Positions 26,179-34,426 of a DNA stretch of 64,000 nt are shown here, piece by piece. The translations under genes were made by a program, and so were the position numbers. Under the pieces are notes generated by a model. That model was not told where the DNA came from, made no database searches, and was given only the letters and a program-made list of their open reading frames with translations. Position 1 is the stretch's first letter. The number at the start of each line of letters is the position of its first letter. Source of the DNA: Roseitranquillus sp963776845 (GTDB lineage Bacteria; Pseudomonadota; Alphaproteobacteria; Rhodobacterales; Rhodobacteraceae); assembly GCA_963776845.1 (NCBI GenBank), contig CAVZOJ010000002.1:248001-312000 (forward strand). The letters run 5' to 3'.

Positions 26179-29100
26179 ATGGTCACATACACCCACCAGC
26201 AGATCGCGAACTATATCAATTCCGGAAACACCTGGGGCACGAACAACATCACCTTCAACATGCAGGCGGTCGATTGGGCGGCGCGGCCGCTGGTCGAACT
26301 GGCCTTCGATGCATGGGCGCAAGTCACACCGCTGACCTTCACGCGCGTGTACGGCAGCGCCGACATCACCTTTCAGGAACCCACCAGCGGTGACAACGTC
26401 GATGAAGCGTGGGCCAATTACAGCACCAGCGGCAGCACGATCACCTCGGCCACGATCAATGTCGGTCAGGACTGGGTCGACGACAACGGAACGAATGTAA
26501 ACGGTTACCTCTACCAGACCTACCTGCACGAGATCGGGCACACGCTGGGTCTGCGTCACGCGGGTCCCTACAACTACGACGAGGACGACCCGAACGGGAT
26601 CAACTTCGCTGACGATGCGCTTTACGACAATAACTCATGGCAGACCACGGTCATGTCGTACTTCCACCAGGACCAGAACAACGTCGTCGATGCGACCTTT
26701 GCGCGTTACCTGACGCCGCAGATCGCCGACGTGATCGCTATCCAGGACATGTACGGCGGCGGCGCCACGAACGGCGGCAACACCACCTACGGCTACGGCA
26801 GCAACGCCGGCCTCGAGGTGTTCGACGCCAACCTTTACACAACGAATGCGAGCTACACGATCTACGATACCGGCGGCATCGATACACTGAACTATTCCGG
26901 TTCGAGCTGGAATGACACGATCGATCTCCGGACCGCCCAGAAGAACTCGAAGAACATCGTGGCATCGAGTGTCTTCGGAGAGACCAACAACATAGTCATT
27001 GCCCAAGGCACACTCATCGAGAACGCCTATGGCGGCAGCGGCAACAACACGATCTACGGCAACGATGCGGTCAACACGCTGCGCGGCAACGGTGGCAATG
27101 ACACTATTCTGGGCTTCGACGGCAACGACACGCTCGAGGGCGGGTCCGGCAGCGATACGCTCAAGGGCGGCGGCGGCAACGACAGCCTGCTCGGTGGAAC
27201 CGGCACCGATACCCTTGTGGGGGAGGCCGGCAACGACACCCTGACCGACACGGGCTACGGCGATGAGCTCTCGGGCGGTGCCGGCAACGACAGCCTCGTC
27301 AAGACTGGCAACGTAAGCAACGGCACGTTCGACGGCGGCGCCGACAATGACACCTTCCGGTGGTCCTCTACGTCGTCCTCGTCGAACAACTCGCTCGTCG
27401 ATCTCTCCGTCGGCCGGATCGTCTACTCCGGCGTCAACCGCGACACCCTTACCAGCATCGAGAATGTCGCCCTCGAGAACGGCGCGGACATCAAGGGTGA
27501 CGGCAAGGCCAACACCCTCGTCGCGACCGGCAACTTTTCCAACGACATCAATGGCGGCGGCGGCAACGACATCATCAAGGGCGGCGGCGGCAACGACACC
27601 CTCACCGGCGGCGTAGGCGCAGACCAGATCTTTGGCCAGGAAGGCAACGACGTCCTCAGCGACACCGGCGCGGGCGACACCCTCGACGGGGGCAGCGAGA
27701 ACGACACGCTCAAGAAGACAGGCGCCACCTACGCCAACGCCGGGAGTTGGAACGGCGGAACGGGCGTCGACATGTTCGAGTGGACCTATTCCGGCATAAC
27801 TGACAAGTGGGCTGTCGACCTGAGCGCCGGCCGGATCACGTACAACGGCAACAACCGCGACACCCTTTCGAACATCGAGAATGTCACCGTCCACAACGGC
27901 GCCGACATCAAGGGTGACAATGGCAACAACACCCTGATCGCCGACGGCAACTACAACAACGAAATCGAGGGCGGCGGCGGCGACGACCTGATCAAGGGCG
28001 GCGGTGGCGATGACATCCTGGAGGGCGGCGCCGGCACAGACGCGATCTACGGCCAGGACGGCAACGACACCATCAGAGACCAGGGTCGCGGTGACACCAT
28101 GAACGGTGGTGCCGGCAACGACACCATCGTCAAGACCGGATCGACCTGGGCCAGCTATCCCGGTCTGATTGACGGTGGCACCGGCACCGATACGTTCGAC
28201 TGGGACAACGGCTCGATCGATGGTCGCTGGGACGTCGACCTCGAGGCGGAGCGTATCCGCTACAACGGCAGCGACCGCGACACCATCCAGAACATCGAGA
28301 ACGTGATCGTCCGGAACGGCGCTGACGTCTATGGCGACAACAACGCAAACCAGCTTCTCGCCATTGGCGGCGCCTCCAACACGCTTGACGGGCGGGGCGG
28401 CGACGACGTCATCAAGGGCGGCGGCGGCAACGACATCCTCAACGGTGGAGCCGGCAACGACACACTCAACGGCCAGGCCGGCAACGACACGATGTCCGGC
28501 GGCTCGGGCAACGACAAATACTACATCGACAGTGTCGGCGACGTCGTGAACGAGGATCCGGACAACGGGACCGACCGAGTGATCTCGTCGATCAGCTACA
28601 CCCTTGGCGCCAACATCGAGGAGTTGGAGTTGAGCGGTGGCAGCAACCTCAACGGTACCGGCAACGGTCTCAACAATTCGATCTGGGGGAACAGCGGCAA
28701 CAACCTGATCGACGGCGGAGTCGGCAAGGACAAGATGTACGGCGAGGACGGCAACGACCGCTACATCGTCGACCACACGCAGGACAAGATCTTCGAGTCC
28801 GCCGACGAGGGCTACGATAGCGTGTACGCATCGAGCAACTTCACGCTGTCCGCCAATGTCGAGGCCCTTTACCTTACCGGCACGGCGAAGACCGGCAACG
28901 GCAACGGTGACAACAATTCGATCTACGGCAACGCGTCCAACAACGTCATCGATGGCAAGGGCGGCGACGACTACATGCGCGGCTACGAGGGCGACGACAC
29001 CTACAAGGTGCGCCAGGTTGACGACACCGTCGTCGAGACGGCAGGTCAGGGAACTGACACCGTCCAATCCTGGATCGACTACACGCTCGGCAACCACGTC

Positions 29101-29538
29101 GAGAACCTTCGCCTCAAAGGCAACGGCAACCTCGACGCCACCGGCAACAACCTCGACAACGACATCGGGGGCAACTCCGGTGACAACATGATCGACGGTG
29201 GGGTCGGGGCCGACGTGCTGACCGGGCTCGGGGGCGCGGACGCGTTCTTCTTCGCGGACCCGACCGCCGGGATCGACGAGGTGACAGACTTCACCGTGGG
29301 CGTGGACCTGATCTGGCTCGACCAGAGCGCCTTCACGGGACTGTCGTTGGGCATCCTCGGCGCGAACCAGTTGACCTTCGGCGCGGCTGCGTCAGACGGG
29401 AACGACCGGATCATCTATGATGACTCGACCGGCGACCTGTTCTTCGATCAGGACGGCGTCGGCGGCGCGGCACAGTTCCAGTTCGCCGTCCTCGACGCCG
29501 GACTCGCGCTCGGCAACACCGACATCTTCGTCGCCTGA
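26179..29538 (+). CDS. Large RTX serralysin-type metalloprotease
   Basis: A 1119-residue secreted protein. The zinc site HEIGHTLGLRH is at residues 117-127, with the Met-turn TTVMSYF near 159, both metzincin/serralysin (M10) features. From about residue 280 the protein consists of calcium-binding GGxGxDxL nonapeptides, for example GGGGNDTLTGGVGADQIFGQ. These are arranged as three tandem blocks of about 140 residues, each with DTFRW-like, GRIVYSG and DTLTSIENV segments, then three blocks with NIEELEL/NVEALYL/HVENLRL. The C-terminus (LGNTDIFVA) fits type I secretion. There is no propeptide before the catalytic domain. No T1SS genes are in the window. Confidence 0.85.
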   Translation: MVTYTHQQIANYINSGNTWGTNNITFNMQAVDWAARPLVELAFDAWAQVTPLTFTRVYGSADITFQEPTSGDNVDEAWANYSTSGSTITSATINVGQDWVDDNGTNVNGYLYQTYLHEIGHTLGLRHAGPYNYDEDDPNGINFADDALYDNNSWQTTVMSYFHQDQNNVVDATFARYLTPQIADVIAIQDMYGGGATNGGNTTYGYGSNAGLEVFDANLYTTNASYTIYDTGGIDTLNYSGSSWNDTIDLRTAQKNSKNIVASSVFGETNNIVIAQGTLIENAYGGSGNNTIYGNDAVNTLRGNGGNDTILGFDGNDTLEGGSGSDTLKGGGGNDSLLGGTGTDTLVGEAGNDTLTDTGYGDELSGGAGNDSLVKTGNVSNGTFDGGADNDTFRWSSTSSSSNNSLVDLSVGRIVYSGVNRDTLTSIENVALENGADIKGDGKANTLVATGNFSNDINGGGGNDIIKGGGGNDTLTGGVGADQIFGQEGNDVLSDTGAGDTLDGGSENDTLKKTGATYANAGSWNGGTGVDMFEWTYSGITDKWAVDLSAGRITYNGNNRDTLSNIENVTVHNGADIKGDNGNNTLIADGNYNNEIEGGGGDDLIKGGGGDDILEGGAGTDAIYGQDGNDTIRDQGRGDTMNGGAGNDTIVKTGSTWASYPGLIDGGTGTDTFDWDNGSIDGRWDVDLEAERIRYNGSDRDTIQNIENVIVRNGADVYGDNNANQLLAIGGASNTLDGRGGDDVIKGGGGNDILNGGAGNDTLNGQAGNDTMSGGSGNDKYYIDSVGDVVNEDPDNGTDRVISSISYTLGANIEELELSGGSNLNGTGNGLNNSIWGNSGNNLIDGGVGKDKMYGEDGNDRYIVDHTQDKIFESADEGYDSVYASSNFTLSANVEALYLTGTAKTGNGNGDNNSIYGNASNNVIDGKGGDDYMRGYEGDDTYKVRQVDDTVVETAGQGTDTVQSWIDYTLGNHVENLRLKGNGNLDATGNNLDNDIGGNSGDNMIDGGVGADVLTGLGGADAFFFADPTAGIDEVTDFTVGVDLIWLDQSAFTGLSLGILGANQLTFGAAASDGNDRIIYDDSTGDLFFDQDGVGGAAQFQFAVLDAGLALGNTDIFVA

Positions 29539-29549
29539 CGGCGTGCGTC

Positions 29550-29694
29550 AGCTGCAATAGCTGGTCGAAGGAAGTCCTCGAGGCCAGGAAGAAGCGCTTC
29601 GCGGGTGACACACACACACCGCGGCAGGGCTAAGAGCTCGGAGGTGAAGCAACTGCGGGCCAAGGCAACGGCTTTGAAAGAGGCCGTCGCCGAG
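29550..29694 (+). pseudogene. Remnant of a second IS3-family OrfA
   Basis: Just after the RTX gene the plus strand encodes SWSKEVLEARKKRFAGDT and, in another frame, SEVKQLRAKATALKEAVAE. These are neighbouring pieces of IS3-type OrfA proteins (usually WSKEFLEAGKKRLAGDT then EVKDLRREARDLKEVVAE). A CA-dinucleotide run (ACACACACACA at 29609) lies at the frame break. The fragment ends exactly where the IS3 element at 29695 begins, so that IS probably inserted into it. Confidence 0.55.
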
Positions 29695-29720
29695 TGGTCT
29701 GCTCCCCTTCGGTCCCTCGG

Positions 29721-30640
29721 TTATTCTGAGAGTCCTTTGGTTGCATAGCCTGTTCGTTGCGGCGTCGGTAGCGGCCGATCGGTGGAGACTTCCAATGATC
29801 GGAGCCGGTCGGCCGCGGCTCGATTGCGCGCTTCGGTCGGTGTCAGTCCGCCATGGGCGGAGTGCGGCCTGGCGGTGTTGAAGTCGCGCCGCCACGTTTC
29901 GATCACGGCGCGCGCCTCGGCCATCGATCCGAAGACCTCCTCGTTCAAACATTCATCCCGGAAGCGGGCGTTGAAGCTCTCGACGAAGGCGTTCTGCTGC
30001 GGCTTGCCAGGCGGGATGTAGTGCCACTCGATGCCGGCGCGGTTCGTCCAGTCGAGGACCGCGCGGGAGGTCAGTTCGGTGCCATTGTCGGAGACGATCA
30101 TTAGCGGAGCGCCACGCCAGGCGATCAGCGCTTCGAGCTCGCGGACCACGCGGGTGCCGGGTATCGAGCTGTCGACCACGAGCGCCAGCGCCTCGCGGGT
30201 GAAGTCGTCCACCACGGCCAGCACTCGTATGCGACGGCCCCAGGAGAGCACGTCGGAGACGAAGTCCAGCGACCAGCGCTGGTTCGGCCCCTGCGGGATC
30301 GCCATCGGCGCTCGGGTGCCGGTCGCGCGCTTGCGACCACGTCGTCGGCGGACCGACAGCCCCTCCTCGGTGTAGAGCCGGAACAGCTTCATCCTGTTCA
30401 TCCCGATGCCTTCCCGTTCGAGCAGGATGCCGAGCCGCCGGTCGCCGAACCGTCGTCGCTCGCCGGCAAGGGAACGGAGCCGCGCCCGGATCTCCGGGCT
30501 GTCGGGCGCCGGATCGCGCCGCACCGTCTACGGATCGACCTCGGCCAAGGTGCAGGCCCGCCGTTGCGAGAGGCCGTGCTCTGCCATCAGACGGAGCGCC
30601 ACCTCGCGCCGCTCGGCGGGCCGCCTCAGTTTTTTCCGAG
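29721..30640 (-). pseudogene. IS3-family transposase OrfB with amber stop
   Basis: The integrase-like DDE protein contains WSLDFVSDVLSWGRRIRVL, VSDNGTELTSRAVLDW and VESFNARFRDECLNEEVF, with the catalytic D-D-E intact. In frame with it, the N-terminal part ending RRACTLAEVDP is followed by a TAG codon at 30528-30530 before TVRRDPAPDSPEI. A complete transposase cannot be made by normal frameshifting, though translation could restart at GTG 30524. Confidence 0.75.
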
Positions 30641-30889
30641 GACATCCTTCAGCGCGGCAACATCGAGCATCGCCTCAGCCAGGAGCTTCTTCAGCCGCCG
30701 GTTCTCGTCCTCGAGCCCCTTGAGCTTCGCCGCGTCAGAGGCGCCCATGCCCCCATACTTCGCGTTCCACCGGTAAAAAGTCTGCTCGCTGACACCGTGC
30801 CGCCGGCACACGTCCGCCGTCGCCGCGCCGGCCTCCTGCTCACGCAGCACCGCGATGATCTGCTGCTCGCTGAATCTGCTCTTCCGCAT
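30626..30889 (-). CDS. IS3-family transposase OrfA
   Basis: An 87-residue OrfA beginning MRKSRFSEQQIIAVLREQE. It has a helix-turn-helix (TADVCRRHGVSEQTFYRW) and a leucine-zipper-like tail (GLEDENRRLKKLLAEAMLD). It ends at GGAAAAAACTGA; the A6 run is a likely slippery site for -1 frameshifting into OrfB. Confidence 0.88.
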   Translation of the reverse strand: MRKSRFSEQQIIAVLREQEAGAATADVCRRHGVSEQTFYRWNAKYGGMGASDAAKLKGLEDENRRLKKLLAEAMLDVAALKDVLGKN

Positions 30890-31076
30890 CGTCCGTCCTC
30901 TGTTGACGGACTCTCATAGCAACCGCGGGACCGAGCGGGGGCAGACCAGTCGGGAAGCGGCCCGTGTAGACGACCATGCGTCGATGCTCCGATCCCCAGA
31001 TCCTTCCCTGAACCGCTACTCGCACGATAACAGCGCGCGGCCGGTATCTGCGCGCGACGTCAGACAGGAGGGTCCC

Positions 31077-32033
31077 GTGACGGAGGAAAGAACCACGCCG
31101 CTGCGTGAGCGGATGATCGAGGACATGCGCATCCGCGGCCTCGGCGGCAAAGCCCGGAAGGCGCACATCCGGGGGGTCAAGGAGTTTGCCAGGTTCCTGA
31201 AGCGCTCGCCGGACACCGCGACGCCCGACGACCTGCGCGCCTACCAGTTGCACATGACGAACGCCGAGGTCGCGGTGCCGACGTTCAATGCCCGCATTGC
31301 CGCACTGCGCGTTTCCGGGACTTTCGCCGCGCCACTGGCGCGACGGTTCCCTCCAACTCTTCGGCGTGACCTGCGGGCGCGAGGAGATGAAGCGGTACAT
31401 GCAGTTCCGCACCAAGCCGTGGAAGCTGCCGGTGGTGCTGAGCGTCGAGGAGGTCTCCGAAGTACTGAAGGCGGCGCCGGGACCCGGGCTGAAGTACCGC
31501 CCCGCTCAGCATCTCATATGGAGCGGGTCTCAGGGCGTCCGAGGTCTGCACCCTCAAGATCGGCGACATCGTGCCGGAGGCGCGTCTTCGACACGACGAC
31601 AGCGACCGGATGCTGATCCACGTCGAGCAGGGCAAGGGACGCAAGGACCGCAAGATGATGCTGTCGCCGGCCCTGCTGCAGCTGCTGCGCGACTACTGGC
31701 GCGAGGCGCGGCCCGCAGGCTGGTTGTTCCCCGGCAAGCCGAAGATCAACCCGCTGTCGCCGCTGCAGCTGAACATTCGACCATTGTCCTCGGACCGTCG
31801 GCGCATGCGCCGACCGGACAAGGTCTCATCGTTCAATTCGGCCAAGCACATGGTCGGGATCGCCAAGCCGGCGACCCTGCACACGCTCCGCCACAGCTTC
31901 GCGACGCACCTGCTCGAGGCCAACACCGACGTGCGCGTCATCCAGGTGCTGCTCGGTCATGCCAAGCTGACGACGACGGCGCAGTACACCCATGTCGCCA
32001 CCAAGAATCCGCGACACCGTGAGCCCGTTCTAG
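31077..32033 (+). pseudogene. IS91-associated tyrosine recombinase, broken
   Basis: A XerC-like integrase that normally accompanies IS91 elements. Parts in successive frames: ERMIEDMRIRGLGGKARKAH (GTG start 31077), then KRYMQFRTKPWKLPVVLSVE, RMLIHVEQGKGRKDRKMMLS, and the catalytic HTLRHSFATHL and VIQVLLGHAKLTTTAQYTH. The first break is a roughly 45-bp palindromic insertion at about 31311-31355, right after FNARIAALR. Small deletions near 31503 and 32008 break it further. The ancestral stop is TAG 32031. Confidence 0.75.
31311..31355 (+). repeat. Palindromic insertion in the IS91 integrase
   Basis: About 45 bp between the codons for IAALR and FGVTCGREE that are normally nearly adjacent. The centre is CGCGCC-ACT-GGCGCG (31328-31342), with weaker outer pairing GGGAC/GTTCC. 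It lacks the GGTGAGCC/GGCGAACG ends of the main hairpin family. Confidence 0.5.
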
Positions 32034-32320
32034 CGGCTGAAGCAGACTGCAGGACCAGACCCTCAGGCGCGGCCTGGAGTAGCGCCCGGGCCGGGGTGGC
32101 CCGAGGAAGGCTGGAGATCGCCGACATCTTCCGTGAGCATGGCCCCGCGTGGCGGCGGGCCCATGCCGGGCACGTGAGCCTCGCCCAGCTCAAGGTGATG
32201 TCGGCGATCGAAGCCTGCCGGACGGAGGCGCTCGGCGGGCACGTGGCGGCGTGCACGAAGTGCGGCCACCGGCACGTCGCTACAACTCCTGCAAGAACCG
32301 GCATTGCCCGAAGTGAACAG

Positions 32321-32369
32321 GGTGAGCCGGGACCGTGGCCGCGGTGCGGCCGCGTAAGCCCGGCGAACG
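32321..32369 (+). repeat. Hairpin-family element in IS91 tnpA (49 nt)
   Basis: It begins GGTGAGCCGGG and ends CCCGGCGAACG; outer arms GCCGGG/CCCGGC pair. The centre is its own hairpin GGCCGC-GGT-GCGGCC. It interrupts the Cys-rich N-terminal region after NRHCPK. It lacks the usual central motif but keeps both ends. Confidence 0.75.
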
Positions 32370-32508
32370 CGGCGCGGGATTGGATGGCTGCCCGCAAGAA
32401 GAACCTGCTGCCCGTGGAGTACTCCCACTTGGTCTTCTCACCCTGCCGGCGGAGATCGCCCGGATCGCCTACTGGAACAAGCGGGCGGTCTACGGCCTGC
32501 TGTTCAAG

Positions 32509-32553
32509 GGTGAGCCAATGGAACGCCAATGGTCCGAGAGACATTGGCGAACG
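32509..32553 (+). repeat. Hairpin-family element in IS91 tnpA (45 nt)
   Basis: Starts GGTGAGCCAATGGAA, ends CATTGGCGAACG; arms GCCAATG/CATTGGC. The middle contains CGCCAATGGTCCGAGAGA. It lies between LLFK and AETLTTIAA of the transposase and shifts the frame. Confidence 0.85.
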
Positions 32554-32642
32554 CGGAGACCCTGACCACGATCGCCGCCGGTCCCCGCCACCTCGGCGCC
32601 CGGATCGGCATGACCAGCGTCCTGCACACCTGGGGCTCGGCG

Positions 32643-32670
32643 TCGTGCCGAAGGCACGCCTTCGGCCCAA
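32643..32670 (+). repeat. Short palindromic insertion in IS91 tnpA
   Basis: GCCGAAGGC-AC-GCCTTCGGC (32647-32666) interrupts WGSALTHHPHVHM of the transposase. A different sequence from the main family, but the same behaviour. Confidence 0.6.
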
Positions 32671-33535
32671 CCCCATCATCCGCATGTCCACATGATCGTG
32701 CCGGGCGGCGGCCTGTCGCCGGACAGCACCCGGTGGGTGTCCTGCCGCCCGGGCTTCTTCCTGCCCGTCCGGGTGCTGTCCCGGCTGTTCCGGCGCCTGT
32801 TCCTGGAGGGGCTCTCGGCGCTGCACCGCGCCGGCAAGCTCGCCTTCTTCAACGACCTCGGGGCCTGGCGGATGCCGCCGCCTTCGCCGCCTGGCTCGCG
32901 CCGCTGCGCAAGCTCGAGTGGGTGGTCTATGCCGAGCCACCCTTCGGCGGCCCGGAGGCCGTTCTGGCCTATCTCAGCCGATACACTCACCGCGTCGCGA
33001 TCTCGAACACTCGCCTCGTCAGCGCCGACGCCGATACCGTCGCGTTCCGCTGGAAGGATTACCGGATCAAGAGCGGCGACCGCCTCAAGGTCATGCGCCT
33101 CTCGCCCGACGAGTTCATCCGCCGCTTCCTGATCCACGTCCTGCCCGACGGCTTCCACCGCATCCGGCACTACGGCCTGCTCGCCGGCGCAGACCGCAAG
33201 GCCACCCTCGCCAGGGTTCGCGATCTCCTCGGCGCCGAAGTGCATCAAGAGGCCGACGCGATCGACATGCACGCCGCTCCGCCACTCACCCTGAGGGAAC
33301 CGTGCCCGGACTGCGGCGGGCCGATGCTGATCATCGAGAACTTCCGGCGCGGCGAACGTCCGATGACCAGGGCTCCGCCGCGGAGGGCTGCCGCATGATG
33401 ACACGGCCATCACCGTCGATGACCCCGCTCCGGATCAGATACGCGGTCCGGAACAGCGCCAGGATGCGCCTCCGCTTCGTCTCGCTGTCGCATCGGTCTT
33501 GCCGACACCGAACGCCGCTGTCGGATGCAACTTAA

Positions 33536-34189
33536 GGAGCGTCTGATCAACGGCTCCGATTGGCCGCGATGACGGTCAGAAAGGGTCTCGGCGGGGCGAT
33601 GCGGGGGACAAGCGGCCCCGGGTCTGCGGATCAGGTGCCGCTCGCGCGGCGGCAAGGCCGATTTCGGGCGGACTCCGCCTCAGGCCATCAACCGTCGTCG
33701 GACCAGGAACAGGTTGCCGAGCCCGAAGAGCGAGAACAGTTGCGCCTCGTTCTTCGCCAGCCCGCGGTAGCGGGTCTTGCGGTAGCCGAACTGGCATTTC
33801 ATCACCCGGAACGGGTGCTCGACCTTGGCCCGCAGGCTGGCGATGATCCGGTTGATGCGCTCGTCGATCGGATGCAGCTTGCCGCCTTTCGAAGCCTTGC
33901 GCATCACGCCCCAGACCTTGCCCTGGGGCGGAATGCTTCCTCCCGCTCTCCGCTGACATAGCCCTTGTCGCCGAACACCGCCTGCTCGTCGCCGTGAAGC
34001 AGGTCGTCGAACTTCTGGCTGTCGTGGACCTTGGCGGTGCTGGTTTCGAGCGTGTGGACCACGCCGCTGCCAATATCGACGCCGACATGCAACGACGCGA
34101 AGGTGCTCTGCTTCATTGAGGGCGGCTCCATCAAGGTCGCCGCCAGACTACCAGATCACCGCCCGATGCCGAGGTTCTTCAGAGCTTCC
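33536..34189 (-). mobile_element. Internally deleted IS5 copy (copy A) with TTAA duplication
   Basis: The element runs from GGAGCGTCTGATCAACGG at 33536 to AGAGCTTCC ending at 34189, the same two ends as the longer copy at 50464-51623. It is only 654 bp because the transposase middle is missing. TTAA occurs directly before (33532-33535) and after (34190-34193), a plausible 4-bp target duplication, so it appears to have moved as a unit. Confidence 0.8.
33680..34116 (-). pseudogene. Deleted IS5 transposase of copy A
   Basis: The start MKQSTFASL is fused directly to HVGVDIGSGVVHTLETSTAK, skipping about 170 residues present in the copy at 50535. The C-terminal part (RVMKCQFGYRKTRYRGLAKN, NLFLVRRRLMA) lies in a second frame ending at 33680. 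In this copy the sequence at VFGDKGYVSG is uninterrupted, whereas two other copies have a 41-42 bp hairpin there. Confidence 0.8.
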
Positions 34190-34426
34190 TTAAAGTGCAG
34201 ACCGCGACCTCCCGGTTCTCCGATTTGCTCATCTCTTACATTAGTTTTGGGGGAGCCTTGTCGCCCTTTGTCTCGTTAGGGTTGAGTTTCTTCACGATGC
34301 CGCTTTAGCCGCATCTACGGCGCGTAAACTTCAGAGCGATATCGAGCGGGAATGACGCAACCCAAGATTGCTATTAGCTACGATAAGTCGGAGGGATAGA
34401 CGAACGGTGGTCAGTGCGCTACACGA
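34190..34426 (+). promoter_or_regulatory. Upstream region of the NOS cassette
   Basis: About 237 bp between the IS5 end and the radical SAM gene. It is more AT-rich than the surroundings, has no gene, and must hold the promoter of the cassette. A TTGAGT hexamer near 34282 could be a -35, but I cannot identify a convincing -10. A GGAGGG lies at 34390. Confidence 0.3.

Larger units (their letters stand above)
29695..30948 (-). mobile_element. IS3-family (IS407-like) element, 1254 bp
   Basis: Inverted ends match over about 40 positions: left TGGTCTGCTCCCCTTCGGTC, right complement TGGTCTGCCCCCGCTCGGTC, and both continue to GAGAGTCC. The element holds orfA and an orfB with a premature stop. No 3-4 bp target duplication is visible. 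It separates the RTX region from the IS91/NOS region. Confidence 0.75.
32096..33398 (+). pseudogene. IS91-family transposase, interrupted by three palindromic insertions
   Basis: A Y2-type (rolling-circle) transposase. Readable pieces are LEIADIFREHGPAWRRAHAG, IEACRTEALGGHVAACTKCG, LPAEIARIAYWNKRAVYGLL, ETLTTIAAGPRHLGARIG, MIVPGGGLSPDSTRWVSCRP and YLSRYTHRVAISNTRLVSAD through the stop at 33398. The breaks coincide with inserted hairpins at 32321-32369, 32509-32553 and about 32643-32670, plus single-base deletions near 32280 and 32870. It is not functional as it stands. Confidence 0.78.

Noticed and set aside
26635..29097. 820-codon open frame on the minus strand
   Set aside because: It is the complement of the RTX repeat region. 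Its Val/Ala/Asp-rich repetitive product mirrors the GC-rich nonapeptide codons, and it has no independent motif.
29605..29620. CA-dinucleotide run as a phase-variable switch of the RTX gene
   Set aside because: It lies after the RTX stop codon inside an OrfA remnant, so changes in length cannot affect RTX expression directly.
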